Assembly (NCBI GenBank): GCA_039189655.1
Contig: JBCCYN010000019.1
Location: forward strand, 1 to 40,661
From: Acuticoccus sp039189655
GTDB taxonomy: Bacteria > Pseudomonadota > Alphaproteobacteria > Rhizobiales > Amorphaceae
Length of the DNA stretch: 40,661 nucleotides
Reading direction: 5' to 3'
Part shown: positions 32,177-40,661 of the stretch, piece after piece
Position numbering within the stretch: the first letter of the stretch is position 1
Layout: the number at the start of each line of letters is the position of its first letter
Made by a program: the position numbers and the translations under genes
Notes under the pieces: model-generated
What the model was told of the DNA's origin: nothing
The model's database searches: none
The model's input: only the letters and a program-made list of their open reading frames with translations

Positions 32177-32589
32177 TATTCGGTCTCCTCCAGCGCGAGC
32201 GCAATCGACGCCACGGAGCCGACGACCACAAGATAAACGCCAATGTCGAAAACGAGTACATTGGAAAGGGGCAACTTCACGCCACTCACCTCCGGGAGGA
32301 ACCAAAGGCCGGTCAAGAACGGTTTTGAAGCAAAGAGCGCCGCAAGCCCCGCAAGGGCGGCCATTACAAGGCCGATGCCCGCCACGGTGTTGGGATGGAT
32401 GAGGACGGCCTTGCGTACTGCTTCCACTCCGTAGGCGATGCCGTAAATCGCAAGGGCGGACGCGGCGATGAGGCCGCCAATGAAGCCGCCACCGGGCATG
32501 TTGTGGCCCCGCAGAAGCACGAATACGGAGAACAAAAACGTCAGCGCCGCCAAATGGGGCGCGATGGCGCGAAAGATCACCGTGCTCAT
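32176..32589 (-). CDS. mnhB: Mrp-type cation/proton antiporter subunit B
   Basis: This is a four-helix subunit, 137 residues. The pattern FVLLRGHNMPGGGFIGGLIAASALAIYGIAYG is the hallmark of MnhB, and SNVLVFDIGVYLVVVGSV ends the domain. The ATG at 32589 overlaps the A-subunit stop as ATGA. Confidence 0.94.
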   Translation of the reverse strand: MSTVIFRAIAPHLAALTFLFSVFVLLRGHNMPGGGFIGGLIAASALAIYGIAYGVEAVRKAVLIHPNTVAGIGLVMAALAGLAALFASKPFLTGLWFLPEVSGVKLPLSNVLVFDIGVYLVVVGSVASIALALEETE

Positions 32590-34907
32590 GACTTCGTCTC
32601 CGGCCGAATGCGGACAAGGGCGAGGATCGCCAGCCCCGCCCCCATCACCACAGCGATTTCTCCAAGGGTGTCGAGGGCGCGAAAGTCGACGAGAATAACG
32701 TTCACAACGTTCTTTCCGTGGGCGAGGTCATAGGAGTATTTTAGAAAGAACTCCGATAGCCGCGGGTCGAATTGACCCTGCACGACTACGAATAAGGTGA
32801 ACGCGAAACCGACGCCGCAGGCGAGGGCCGTAACGCCATCGCGAATCGCCTGTTTGGTGGGTCGCCGGTCATCGGCCCGCAGATCAAGGCGTGTCATGAC
32901 AAGCGTCAGGATCACCACCGAGAGCGTCTCCACCATGAACTGGGTAAAGGAGAGGTCCGGCGCGCCGAAAATCATAAAGATCAGCGCGACCATCGCCCCC
33001 TGTATGCCGAGGGACACAATGGCGATGAGGCGAGTACGGGCCCTTATGACGATGACGAGCCCCGCCAGGGCGATCAACAGGATGGCGATATGCGGGGGCC
33101 TTGGGATTTCGCCAACGAACCTCAGTTCAGGCAGCCCGGTGAAGAACGGCGGAATGATCAGCGCCAAAGCGACAATGGCGAACACCACGGACACGTAGAG
33201 TCCCATCCGGCCGGGCTGGGTGATTTGCGTAATGGCGAACGCACCGCGCACCAGGCCGCGCATGGCCTGGTCGAAGCCGAGATCAGGCCCCCAGCCGATG
33301 ACTTCGAGGCCCCGCCCGATCCGCGCGCGAAGCTGGCGATGAACAACAAATAAAGCGCCGCCCAATGCAAAGGTGAGTGCGGTCATCACCACCGGCGCTT
33401 TGATGGAGTCAGGCCAGAGTTTGATGTTGGTCTCCACCGCTGAGCCAGCAACGGCGTTTGCCATGGGGAGCACGACCGAGCGCAGCGTTTCGTCTAACAC
33501 CAGTGCTGAGCCCAGACCGACGAGCGACAGCACCAAGGGGCCGATCCAAAGGGATAAAGGCGCTTCGTGGGGCGCTTTCGGTAGTTCACCGGGCTTTGCG
33601 AAAAACGGCAGGAGGAGGACCCCGGCGATGGCAAACATCAACCCGTTGCCGGCGAGTGAGACTATTGTGGCGTAGGAGACCCCGCCGCCGAGCCAGACGC
33701 CGTTGTAAAGAACCTCCTTGGCGACAAAGCCTATCAATGGCGGCACGCCGGCCATGGAGAGGCAAGCCAGGAAGGCGGCGACGAACGTCACCGGCATTTT
33801 GGTGAGAAGACCGCCCAGAAGGCGTACATCGCGGGTGCCGGTTTCGTGGTCGATGGCACCGGCCACCATGAAGAGGCCCCCTTTGAAAAGGGCATGGGCG
33901 ACAAGGTAAAGCACCGCGCCGGCGATGGCGTAGTCCGTCCCCACCCCTGTGAGCATCACCAAAAGGCCGAGGGATGCGACGGTCGTATAGGCGAGGATCT
34001 GCTTCAAGTCCGTCTGGCGCATGCCGAGGACGACGCCGGTAAGCAGGGTCAGTCCCCCAAAGACGGTCAGAGACGTCTGCCATAGTGAAGTGTCGCCCAG
34101 CACAGGCGAAAAGCGCATGAGAACGAAGACACCCGCCTTCACCATGGTCGCCGAGTGGAGATAGGCCGACACCGGCGTCGGCGCTTCCATGGCGTTGGGA
34201 AGCCAGGAGTGGAACGGCACCTGCGCGCTCTTGGTGAACGCGCCGAGCATGACGAGAACCGCGATCGCCACATAAAACGGGCTCTCGGTGAGCAGGTCGG
34301 GCGACGCAAAGAGCTCTGAAACCGACGTTTCGCCAGATGCGATGCGCATCAGAACAAGACCGGCAAGGAGCGCAAGCCCCCCACCCCCTGTGACCACCAA
34401 TGCCTGGACGGCGGCGCGACGGGCGGCTTCGCGCTTGTGATCAAAGCCGATCAGCAGGAACGATGTGATGGACGTCAGTTCATAGAACACGAACAGCGTA
34501 ATGAGGTCGTCGGCCACTACGAGACCAAGCATCGCTCCCATGAATAGGAGCAGGAACATCATGAAACGGCCTTGGTGAGCGTAGCCCTTCAGGTAGCCGC
34601 CCGCATAAATGACGATGAAGGTGCCGATCCCGGTGATGAGGAGCGCAAAAGTGAGCGACAGGCCGTCGATCAGGTGGGAAAAACGCACCCCGAGCCCCGG
34701 AACCCAGTCGACCCCGAAGGCGAGCGTCTCTCCGCTGGCCACCCGTGGCAGGAGCCCCGCGTAAAACACGAAAAGGAGCGCCGGCACCACCGCGAGCACC
34801 CATCCGGCAGCCCCGCCCATGCGTGACACGAGCCACGGCGCGACGAAGGCTGCCGCAAACGGTGCGAGCGCCAGGAAAAGCAACCAGTCGGCGGGGAAAG
34901 GCGTCAC
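32586..34907 (-). CDS. mnhA: Mrp-type cation/proton antiporter subunit A
   Basis: This is the largest subunit, about 773 residues with some 20 transmembrane helices. The N-terminal part is NuoL-like with Glu143 (FYELTSITSFLLIGFD), Lys226 and His233 (TKSAQVPFHSWLPNAM), matching the Glu140/Lys223/His230 set important in Bacillus MrpA. The C-terminal part carries the MBH/MnhB-N domain (GAPDLSFTQFMVETLSVVILTLVMTRL). The operon is the seven-gene type with separate A and B. The start is GTG 34907, with GGAG about eight bases upstream; a TTG one codon earlier is possible. The promoter must lie in the 120-bp gap to msrB, which is read the other way. The system exports Na+ or K+ against protons and supports pH and salt tolerance. 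Confidence 0.94.
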   Translation of the reverse strand: MTPFPADWLLFLALAPFAAAFVAPWLVSRMGGAAGWVLAVVPALLFVFYAGLLPRVASGETLAFGVDWVPGLGVRFSHLIDGLSLTFALLITGIGTFIVIYAGGYLKGYAHQGRFMMFLLLFMGAMLGLVVADDLITLFVFYELTSITSFLLIGFDHKREAARRAAVQALVVTGGGGLALLAGLVLMRIASGETSVSELFASPDLLTESPFYVAIAVLVMLGAFTKSAQVPFHSWLPNAMEAPTPVSAYLHSATMVKAGVFVLMRFSPVLGDTSLWQTSLTVFGGLTLLTGVVLGMRQTDLKQILAYTTVASLGLLVMLTGVGTDYAIAGAVLYLVAHALFKGGLFMVAGAIDHETGTRDVRLLGGLLTKMPVTFVAAFLACLSMAGVPPLIGFVAKEVLYNGVWLGGGVSYATIVSLAGNGLMFAIAGVLLLPFFAKPGELPKAPHEAPLSLWIGPLVLSLVGLGSALVLDETLRSVVLPMANAVAGSAVETNIKLWPDSIKAPVVMTALTFALGGALFVVHRQLRARIGRGLEVIGWGPDLGFDQAMRGLVRGAFAITQITQPGRMGLYVSVVFAIVALALIIPPFFTGLPELRFVGEIPRPPHIAILLIALAGLVIVIRARTRLIAIVSLGIQGAMVALIFMIFGAPDLSFTQFMVETLSVVILTLVMTRLDLRADDRRPTKQAIRDGVTALACGVGFAFTLFVVVQGQFDPRLSEFFLKYSYDLAHGKNVVNVILVDFRALDTLGEIAVVMGAGLAILALVRIRPETKS

Positions 34908-35027
34908 CAACGCACTCCAGAGACCGTGGACCCGTTCTCCAACCTGGCATGACGCCGCACGCGAGCAAGGCCACTACACTTATTCGTTGATCTGTCGCAT
35001 ATGCCGCGCAAGGAAGGAATATATCTA

Positions 35028-35441
35028 ATGACTTCTCAGGACACCGACGGCAAGGTTCGCAAAAGCAATGACGTGTGGCGGACCGAGCTGACGCCCGAGC
35101 AATACCGCGTGACGCGCAAGCACGGGACCGAGCGCCCCCACTCGAGCCCACTCAATGGAGAGAAGCGGCAAGGGACATTTCATTGCGTGTGCTGCGCGCT
35201 GCCGCTGTTCCACTCGACATCGAAGTTCGAGTCAGGCACAGGCTGGCCTAGCTTTTTTGAGCCAGTGGCCCCCACCGCCATCGACGAGCACGAGGATCGG
35301 TCTTTGTTCATGCGGCGCACCGAAACCCGTTGCGCACGGTGCGACGCGCATTTGGGTCATGTGTTTCCCGACGGCCCCCATCCCACGGGGCTGCGCTACT
35401 GTATGAACGGCGTTGCACTCGATTTTAAGCCGGACGAATGA
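35028..35441 (+). CDS. msrB: Peptide-methionine (R)-S-oxide reductase MsrB
   Basis: This enzyme reduces methionine-R-sulfoxide in proteins using thioredoxin. It is 137 residues, the normal single-domain length. The zinc cysteines are Cys53/Cys56 (CVCC) and Cys102/Cys105 (CARC). The catalytic Cys125 lies in GLRYCMN, after GTGWPSF and GHVFPDGPHPTG. ATG 35028 has AAGGAAGG upstream; the frame is open nine codons earlier without merit. The stop overlaps the oligopeptidase B start (ATGA), so the two are co-translated. There is no signal peptide, so it is cytoplasmic. Confidence 0.96.
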   Translation: MTSQDTDGKVRKSNDVWRTELTPEQYRVTRKHGTERPHSSPLNGEKRQGTFHCVCCALPLFHSTSKFESGTGWPSFFEPVAPTAIDEHEDRSLFMRRTETRCARCDAHLGHVFPDGPHPTGLRYCMNGVALDFKPDE

Positions 35442-37549
35442 AACTTGCACCTAAAGCGGCTGAGCCGCCCCGCGCCGAGCAGCGCCCCGCATCGGTGACC
35501 CGCCACGGCGTCACCTGGGAGGATTCCTATGCATGGCTGCGGGCCGACAATTGGCGCGAGGCAATGCAAGATCCGACCCAGCTTGCCAGCGACATCAGCG
35601 CCTACCTCACTGCCGAAAACGACTACGCGACCGCCGTGCTGGCGCCGCTGGAAGACTTTCGCGCCGCGTTGGTAAAGGAGTTGCGCGGGCGCATTGCGGA
35701 AAGTGATTGGTCCGTCCCCGTGAGCGATGGCCGGTATACCTATGGCGCCACCTACCGCGAGGGTGGGGAGCACCCTTCACTGGTGCGCATGCCGCGAGCG
35801 GAAGGGGAGGCGGTCGACGGCGACCATCCACCCAAACAGCCCGAACTCCTTCTTGATGCCAACCTGGAGGCGTCAGGAGCGGCCTATTTTAGGCTCGGCT
35901 CCGCGGCTCACTCGCCTGATCATGAACGCCTTGCTTGGACCGCCGATCGCAATGGCAGCGAGCTTTTTGCGCTCTCGCTGCGCGATCTGGAAACCGGCAA
36001 GGATGAACCGCTCTTGGAGCGGATCACACCGAGTATCGTTTTTGCGGCCGATGCCAGGACCGTGTTTGCCGTGGAGCTGGATGACAATCACCGGCCGGCA
36101 ACGGTGGTTTCCCGATCGCCGGGCGGCGAGAAGCGGGTGGTCTACAGCGAGGCCGACCCGGGCTTTTTCGTCTCCGTCGATAAGACCCTTTCGGGCAGCT
36201 ATCTCATCATCGACTGTCACGACCACCTAACGTCCGAAGTGCGCCTTCTTGACGCCCATGACGCCGCCGGAGAGCCTTGGCTTCTCGCCGAACGGGTGGC
36301 GGAAGAAGAGTACGAAATCGCCCACAACGGCGACACGCTTTATGTCCGCACCAACCGCGATGCAAAGGACTATCGCATCGCCCGGACGCCGCTCGATGCG
36401 CCGGGCCGCGAGAACTGGGTCGACGTCGTTCCCCACCGACCGGGCGTTCTCATCGTCTCGATGATCGTCTTTGCCGACTATCTCGTCTGGCTTGAACGCG
36501 AAAATGCTCTGCCGCGGATCGTCGTGCGCCGCCTCGCCGATGGGGATGAGCACACCATAGCCTTCGATGAAGAGGCCTATGCCCTTGGCCTTCAAGAGGG
36601 GCATGAGTTTCAGACGACGACGCTGCGCTTCACTTATTCATCCATGACAACCCCGTCAGAGGTGTGGGACTACGACATGGCTAGCCGCGAACGTCGGCTT
36701 CGCAAGCGCCAGCGCATTCCATCCGGCCACGATCCGGAACGGTACGTCACGCGCCGGCTCATGGCGCCGGCACCCGATGGCGAACTGGTGCCCGTGAGCC
36801 TCCTCCACCGCAGCGATACGCCAACGGACGGAACCGCGCCTTGCCTCCTATACGGCTACGGCAGTTACGGGATCACCATTCCCGCGGGCTTTAATGCCAA
36901 CGCCTTGTCGCTGGTGGATCGCGGCTTTGTCTATGCCATCGCCCACGTGCGCGGCGGTATGGACAAGGGCTTTGCCTGGTACGAACACGGCCGGCGCGAG
37001 CACAAGGAAAACACATTCTCCGACTTCGTGGCCGTGGCCGAGCACCTGGTCGCCAAAGCCTATGCTGCGCCGAAGAAAATAGCTGCGCAGGGGGGCTCGG
37101 CGGGCGGGATGCTGATGGGGGTCGTTGCCAACCGGGCAGCCGACCACTTCGGCGCCATTGTGGCCGAGGTTCCATTTGTGGACGTTCTGGCGACGATGTT
37201 GGACGACACCTTGCCCCTCACACCGCCAGAGTGGCCGGAGTGGGGCGACCCGATTCGCGACGAAGCGGCTTTCCATCGCATTCGGGGATATTCACCGGTC
37301 GACAACGTGGCCGCCCAGGCCTATCCGCCCATCCTGGCGCTTGCCGGGGTCTCGGACCCGCGTGTCACCTACTGGGAGCCGGCAAAGTGGATTGCTCGGC
37401 TGCGAGACATGGCGGCGGATGATCCGCTTTTGCTCTTGAAGACAAACATGGATGCCGGGCACGGGGGCGCTTCCGGCCGTTTCAAGCGGCTCGAGGAAGT
37501 GGCGTTGGTACAAACCTTCGTGCTCGCCGTGCTTGGCCGCATCGACTGA
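35438..37549 (+). CDS. ptrB: Oligopeptidase B (S9A serine peptidase)
   Basis: This cytoplasmic serine peptidase cleaves short peptides after Arg or Lys. It is 703 residues: an N-terminal beta-propeller with the prolyl-oligopeptidase opening (YAWLRADNWREAM), then a C-terminal alpha/beta-hydrolase domain. The catalytic triad is Ser554 (GGSAGG), Asp640 (GVSDPRVTYWEPAKW) and His675 (DAGHGGASGR), spaced as in E. coli PtrB (532, 617, 652). It is translationally coupled to msrB. Confidence 0.95.
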   Translation: MKLAPKAAEPPRAEQRPASVTRHGVTWEDSYAWLRADNWREAMQDPTQLASDISAYLTAENDYATAVLAPLEDFRAALVKELRGRIAESDWSVPVSDGRYTYGATYREGGEHPSLVRMPRAEGEAVDGDHPPKQPELLLDANLEASGAAYFRLGSAAHSPDHERLAWTADRNGSELFALSLRDLETGKDEPLLERITPSIVFAADARTVFAVELDDNHRPATVVSRSPGGEKRVVYSEADPGFFVSVDKTLSGSYLIIDCHDHLTSEVRLLDAHDAAGEPWLLAERVAEEEYEIAHNGDTLYVRTNRDAKDYRIARTPLDAPGRENWVDVVPHRPGVLIVSMIVFADYLVWLERENALPRIVVRRLADGDEHTIAFDEEAYALGLQEGHEFQTTTLRFTYSSMTTPSEVWDYDMASRERRLRKRQRIPSGHDPERYVTRRLMAPAPDGELVPVSLLHRSDTPTDGTAPCLLYGYGSYGITIPAGFNANALSLVDRGFVYAIAHVRGGMDKGFAWYEHGRREHKENTFSDFVAVAEHLVAKAYAAPKKIAAQGGSAGGMLMGVVANRAADHFGAIVAEVPFVDVLATMLDDTLPLTPPEWPEWGDPIRDEAAFHRIRGYSPVDNVAAQAYPPILALAGVSDPRVTYWEPAKWIARLRDMAADDPLLLLKTNMDAGHGGASGRFKRLEEVALVQTFVLAVLGRID

Positions 37550-37653
37550 CGGGTGGGTGCGCCCTAACCTTGACCTCCGTCGGGCAGGGCTAAGATCAAG
37601 ACGTTTTGCAGTTCGGCCGTTTCCCGTTTCGTCGCAAGTAAGGAGGTTTCGAA

Positions 37654-37974
37654 ATGAAAACGATCTTTCGCGCCACGCTCGCTGCGGCGATCGTCACAGC
37701 CGCCATCGCCAGCAGCGGTGTGACGTCCGACGCGCAAGGGGTGTTTGCGCAACCGATCTATGCGCGCATCAACGCCATCACCCCCAACTGCCGCAAAAAT
37801 CCCGATTACCCGGTGGTCGGTCGTGTTGCCGGTTACATCAGCGACGGCACCTCTGCGCGGCTCGCCTGGGTGGGGTGCTTTCCCAGCTTTGCCCAATGCG
37901 ACGCCTGGCGAAGGATAGCGCTCGGCGAGGTGTTTCCGCCGATTCAGTTCAACACCTGCGAAGAACGACACTAG
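37654..37974 (+). CDS. Small secreted cysteine-containing protein, unknown function
   Basis: This is a 106-residue protein I do not recognise. It has a Sec signal peptide (basic start, hydrophobic core, cleavage probably near SDAQG) and a mature domain of about 78 residues with four cysteines (46, 75, 82, 102), enough for two disulfides in the periplasm. The ribosome site AAGGAGG is very strong, nine bases before ATG 37654, which supports real expression. It stands alone between ptrB and the BMP-type binding protein gene. Confidence 0.7.
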   Translation: MKTIFRATLAAAIVTAAIASSGVTSDAQGVFAQPIYARINAITPNCRKNPDYPVVGRVAGYISDGTSARLAWVGCFPSFAQCDAWRRIALGEVFPPIQFNTCEERH

Positions 37975-38185
37975 GGTCGCAGAGCCGAAGTTCGCCACGC
38001 TTACGCGATGGTGTGACCAGACGACCATCGGGCAAGAACCAAGGAATGTGGCGCCGATCTCAACTGGTCCCGCTTGAAGTGTCCTGGTGAGGCGTCGAGA
38101 TCACCCTGCCATCCAGGGCAACGGCCGGCCCAAAAATTGCTTTCCGGTCGCAACGACGATCGAGAAATTTGAAGGAATGGAGCCC

Positions 38186-39250
38186 ATGAAACGCATCGCT
38201 TTGGCGGCCGCCGCCCTCGTTGCAGCCACCGCCGCGGCCGCCGCCCAAGATCCGACGAAGGCGTGCTTCGTCTATGTTGGGCCTGTGGGGGACTTTGGCT
38301 GGTCGTACCAACACGACCAGGGACGCCAGGACGTGGAAAAAGCGTTCGGCGACGCGGTCGAGACCGCATACCTTGAAAGCGTCGCCGAAGGCGCCGATGC
38401 CGAGCGGGCCATAGAGCGCTTCGCTCGGTCCGGCTGCAACATCATTTTCACCACTTCGTTTGGCTTCATGGATGCCACGAACGACGTGGCGGCCAAGTTC
38501 CCGGACATTAAATTTGAGCATGCCACGGGCTACAAGCGCGAGCACTCCAACGTTTCCACCTACAACTCAAAATTCTACCAAGGCCGGTACATCATCGGCC
38601 AAATCGCCGCGAAGGTCTCGCAGTCCGGAAAAGCGGGCTATATCGGCTCGTTTCCCATTCCCGAGGTGGTCCGCGGCATTAACGCGTTCATGCTCGGCGC
38701 CCAGTCCGTCAATCCGGACTTCAAGCTCGACATAATCTGGGTGAATTCCTGGTTCGACCCGGGCCGCGAAGCCGACGCCGCGAAGGCTCTCATCGACCAG
38801 GGGGCGGACATCATCACCCAGCACACCGATTCCACTGCCCCCATGCAGGTGGCGGCGCAGCGAGGGGTAAAAGCGTTCGGTCAGGCGTCCGACCAAATAA
38901 AGTTCGGCCCAGAGACCCAACTCACATCCATCATCGACGATTGGGGACCTTACTACGTGGGCCGGGTGAAGGCCGTGATCGACGGGGAATGGGTGCAGTC
39001 CGACACCTGGTACGGGCTCGCTTTGGGCAATGTCGTGATGGCCGACTACACCAACATGCCCAAAGACGTGGCGGAAGCAGCGCGCAAAACCGAAGACGCC
39101 ATCCGTTCGGATGCGCTGGAGCCGTTCACTGGACCGATCAACAAGCAGGACGGGTCGGTGTGGTTGAAGGACGGCGAGCGCGCTAGCGAAACTGAGCTTC
39201 TGGGTCTCAATTTCTACGTCGAAGGGATCGACGGCGCGCTTCCGAAATAA
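38186..39250 (+). CDS. BMP-family (PnrA/Med-like) ABC substrate-binding protein
   Basis: This is a periplasmic binding protein of the basic-membrane-protein family, 354 residues; relatives bind nucleosides or purines. The signal peptide is MKRIALAAAALVAATAAAAAQ. Typical parts follow: FVYVGPVGDFGWSYQHDQGRQ, FTTSFGFMDATNDVAAKFPDIKFEHATG, RYIIGQIAAKVSQSGKAGYIGSFPIPEVVRGINAF and DIITQHTDSTAP. ATG 38186 gives the natural signal peptide; AAGGA lies about ten bases upstream. No ABC ATPase or permease is next to it, which is unusual: those genes normally follow. A symmetrical hairpin follows the stop. Confidence 0.88.
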   Translation: MKRIALAAAALVAATAAAAAQDPTKACFVYVGPVGDFGWSYQHDQGRQDVEKAFGDAVETAYLESVAEGADAERAIERFARSGCNIIFTTSFGFMDATNDVAAKFPDIKFEHATGYKREHSNVSTYNSKFYQGRYIIGQIAAKVSQSGKAGYIGSFPIPEVVRGINAFMLGAQSVNPDFKLDIIWVNSWFDPGREADAAKALIDQGADIITQHTDSTAPMQVAAQRGVKAFGQASDQIKFGPETQLTSIIDDWGPYYVGRVKAVIDGEWVQSDTWYGLALGNVVMADYTNMPKDVAEAARKTEDAIRSDALEPFTGPINKQDGSVWLKDGERASETELLGLNFYVEGIDGALPK

Positions 39251-39262
39251 TTTTTGCGGGCT

Positions 39263-39296
39263 GAGGCGCAAATTCCCATGGCAGGGGTTGCGCCTC
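39263..39296 (+). terminator. Hairpin after the BMP-family gene
   Basis: The nine-base arms GAGGCGCAA and TTGCGCCTC pair perfectly. The loop can pair further (CCC with GGG). It starts 12 bases after the stop codon at 39250. No long T-run follows, only GCTTGGTCTTC, so efficiency is uncertain. It supports the view that the binding-protein gene is transcribed alone. Confidence 0.55.
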
Positions 39297-39445
39297 GCTT
39301 GGTCTTCGATTAGTTCACGCCGGCTCGAATGAACACGAGGTCACGAATGAGCGTCTCAACATTACCGCCACGGCGGGAATTGAACCAGATTTGACGCTCG
39401 GCCGGTTCGTTCGGCGAGCGCTTTTTGCTTGCCGGAACAGGACCG

Positions 39446-40417
39446 ATGAGACCCACGGAACTCGACGCCGTGCAGCGAATGCTGCCGGAAGAACTTCCCT
39501 TCATGTACTTTGCCGATCGCGAGAGCCCCTGGCTTCTGGCTAAGCGGATCGGAGAAGGCGCCCGCGTTTGCGACCTGAAGCGGTCCGCGGACGCGCGTTG
39601 GCTCGCACGCCCCCTCGTCAAGCCCGTCGTCACCGCGTCAGGCGGCACCGTTCGGGCGGTCGACCTCAAAGCTGTTGCCTATGCTGACCAGGGCTTTAAC
39701 GAGGCTCAGTCCCCTGCGGCGCTGGCCGGAGTCATCGCCGCGTTTGAGCTCCCTTGGCACGACCTGACCCTTTCCTTCACTGAGTGGGGGCGCGGCCGCG
39801 GTGACGATTTTTCCCAAATGAGCCGCAAGGGCGGAAACCTCGTGATCCAGGTGGGGTTTCCTTCCGATCATGCAGCTCTGATGGGGCGTTACATCCCCGA
39901 CGTGCCCCGCAAGCGTTTGGAGTTCGACCTACATCCGATCCGCACCACCGGCAGGCCCACGCTCGCATGGGCTCGCGTGGATGTGGACGTGGATAGCGGG
40001 ACAGCGCTCATTGAGGAGGTTCAATCCGATTGGCTGCGTTTTGCCGCCGGACAGGTGGAAGCCTTGGAGGGCTTGGATCCGCGAAGTCGGAGCTTGCGAA
40101 ATTGGCGACAGTACGAAGCCGATCTCAGAAAGCGCTACGGTAAGCTCTGGCCGAGGGCGACCCTGCTTGCAACGCTCGCTGTGCTTGATGATCTGTTGGG
40201 CATCAAGGACGTGTTCATGCACCAGCCGACGGGGGGCGCCGTGCTGAAGCGCATCTGTGGAACTCATCCGCCAGCGTCCCTCTACAGCGCGCTCCCGAAA
40301 TCCTTCGGTTTTGAGTCAACGACCGATGTCCCGAACTTCCTGCGCGGCCCCCGTCGTCGCGGCTTGGTGCGACTGAAGAAAATGGGGCTGCCGTTCTTCT
40401 GGCATCTGCGCCTTTAG
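39446..40417 (+). CDS. Unrecognised protein with EEVQSDW motif
   Basis: This is a 323-residue protein that I cannot assign. It has no signal peptide or membrane helix. Positions 175-196 form a strand-rich stretch (WARVDVDVDSG, then LIEEVQSDW). From memory, similar EE(V/I)QSDW strings occur in very long polyvalent phage proteins. The C-terminal part (YSALPKSFGFESTTDVPNFL near 280-300) looks like the last strands of a small globular enzyme fold. ATG 39446 is chosen, with GGAA nine bases upstream; a TTG at 39425 would add seven residues. The coding character (GC-rich third positions) is good over the whole length. Confidence 0.65.
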   Translation: MRPTELDAVQRMLPEELPFMYFADRESPWLLAKRIGEGARVCDLKRSADARWLARPLVKPVVTASGGTVRAVDLKAVAYADQGFNEAQSPAALAGVIAAFELPWHDLTLSFTEWGRGRGDDFSQMSRKGGNLVIQVGFPSDHAALMGRYIPDVPRKRLEFDLHPIRTTGRPTLAWARVDVDVDSGTALIEEVQSDWLRFAAGQVEALEGLDPRSRSLRNWRQYEADLRKRYGKLWPRATLLATLAVLDDLLGIKDVFMHQPTGGAVLKRICGTHPPASLYSALPKSFGFESTTDVPNFLRGPRRRGLVRLKKMGLPFFWHLRL

Positions 40418-40430
40418 GGGAATGCTGGTC

Positions 40431-40484
40431 TGACTGCACACAGTCAGGTCAGCTCCCTTTGCTCGCCAACATTGCGGGGCGAGC
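40431..40484 (+). terminator. Two tandem hairpins after the EEVQSDW gene
   Basis: The first stem is TGACTG/CAGTCA around a CACA loop (40431-40446). The second is GCTCGCC/GGCGAGC around a ten-base loop (40461-40484). They begin 14 bases after the stop codon at 40417. The second is followed by GGTGTTCTC rather than a T-run. The remaining 177 bases to the window edge hold no gene I can support. Confidence 0.45.
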
Positions 40485-40661
40485 GGTGTTCTCGGCCCGA
40501 TTAGATTCCACTCAGGCCGAAACGCCTCTAGTGGGCTTGGGACACCGTGCGTTTGCGGTGCGGTAGCCAGGGATTGACGCAGAAGGATAAGTGCGGCGAT
40601 GCCACCCATGTCCATAATCTCACACCGGATGATACCCGCAGAAATTGGTGGATTTTGACGA

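Noticed and set aside
32177..32617. 269-residue version of the C subunit of the antiporter
   Set aside because: The extra part is the B-subunit gene read in another frame; the family N-terminus begins at 32176.
40316..40615. Minus-strand frame at the right edge
   Set aside because: It overlaps the well-supported plus-strand gene and its terminator hairpins and shows no known motif.
1..40661. CRISPR array or prophage module
   Set aside because: No regularly spaced repeats and no capsid, terminase, integrase or tail genes were found.

Overview
The window is a high-GC stretch with the gene content of a free-living, catabolically versatile alphaproteobacterium. A Hyphomicrobiales-like host is the best guess, inferred from the density of solute-binding-protein transporters, Tat-type signal peptides, ATGA/GTGA-coupled operons and the kinds of proteins encoded; no rRNA or marker gene confirms it. 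There are three catabolic/transport modules, a worn mobile-element region with unusual accessory genes, and a housekeeping end (Mrp antiporter, MsrB, oligopeptidase B).

Region 1 (1-3749, + strand) is the end of a branched-chain-amino-acid/amide-type ABC uptake operon: the two ATPases (the first cut by the window edge), an SDR dehydrogenase, a Tat-exported binding protein and a small ABM-domain protein. It ends at hairpins facing the next operon. Region 2 (3893-11925) is a divergent module. On the minus strand a DeoR-family repressor is translationally coupled to TRAP transporter genes dctQ, dctM and dctP. On the plus strand lie a GlpA-like FAD dehydrogenase with a [2Fe-2S] tail, a GlpB-like FAD/NAD oxidoreductase and a glycerol-kinase-like FGGY kinase. 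It reads as uptake, phosphorylation and oxidation of a polyol or polyol phosphate. The kinase lacks the substrate-binding arginine of true glycerol kinase, so the substrate may not be glycerol.

Region 3 (11926-15150) holds a broken IS110-family transposase with its upstream non-coding region, a secreted ricin-B-like protein and a glutathionyl-hydroquinone reductase. Region 4 (15428-23750, - strand) is an eight-gene acid-sugar operon read from a perfect 30-bp palindrome: SAF-domain oxidoreductase, tripartite tricarboxylate transporter tctC-tctB-tctA, RhmD-like enolase-superfamily dehydratase, AraD-like 2-keto-3-deoxy-acid dehydratase, GntR/FCD regulator and PdxA2-like dehydrogenase. This gene combination matches no pathway I know.

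Region 5 (23751-28981) contains a decayed IS3-type transposase, about 1.3 kb without a supportable gene, and a 991-residue protein joining an aminoglycoside-phosphotransferase-like kinase domain, a membrane helix, a TolB-like domain and TPR repeats. Region 6 (28982-34907, - strand) is the complete seven-gene mrpABCDEFG-type cation/proton antiporter operon; mrpD has an N-terminal secretory-like extension. Region 7 (35028-40417, + strand) holds msrB and ptrB (coupled), a small secreted cysteine protein, an orphan BMP-family binding protein and an unrecognised protein with an EEVQSDW motif.
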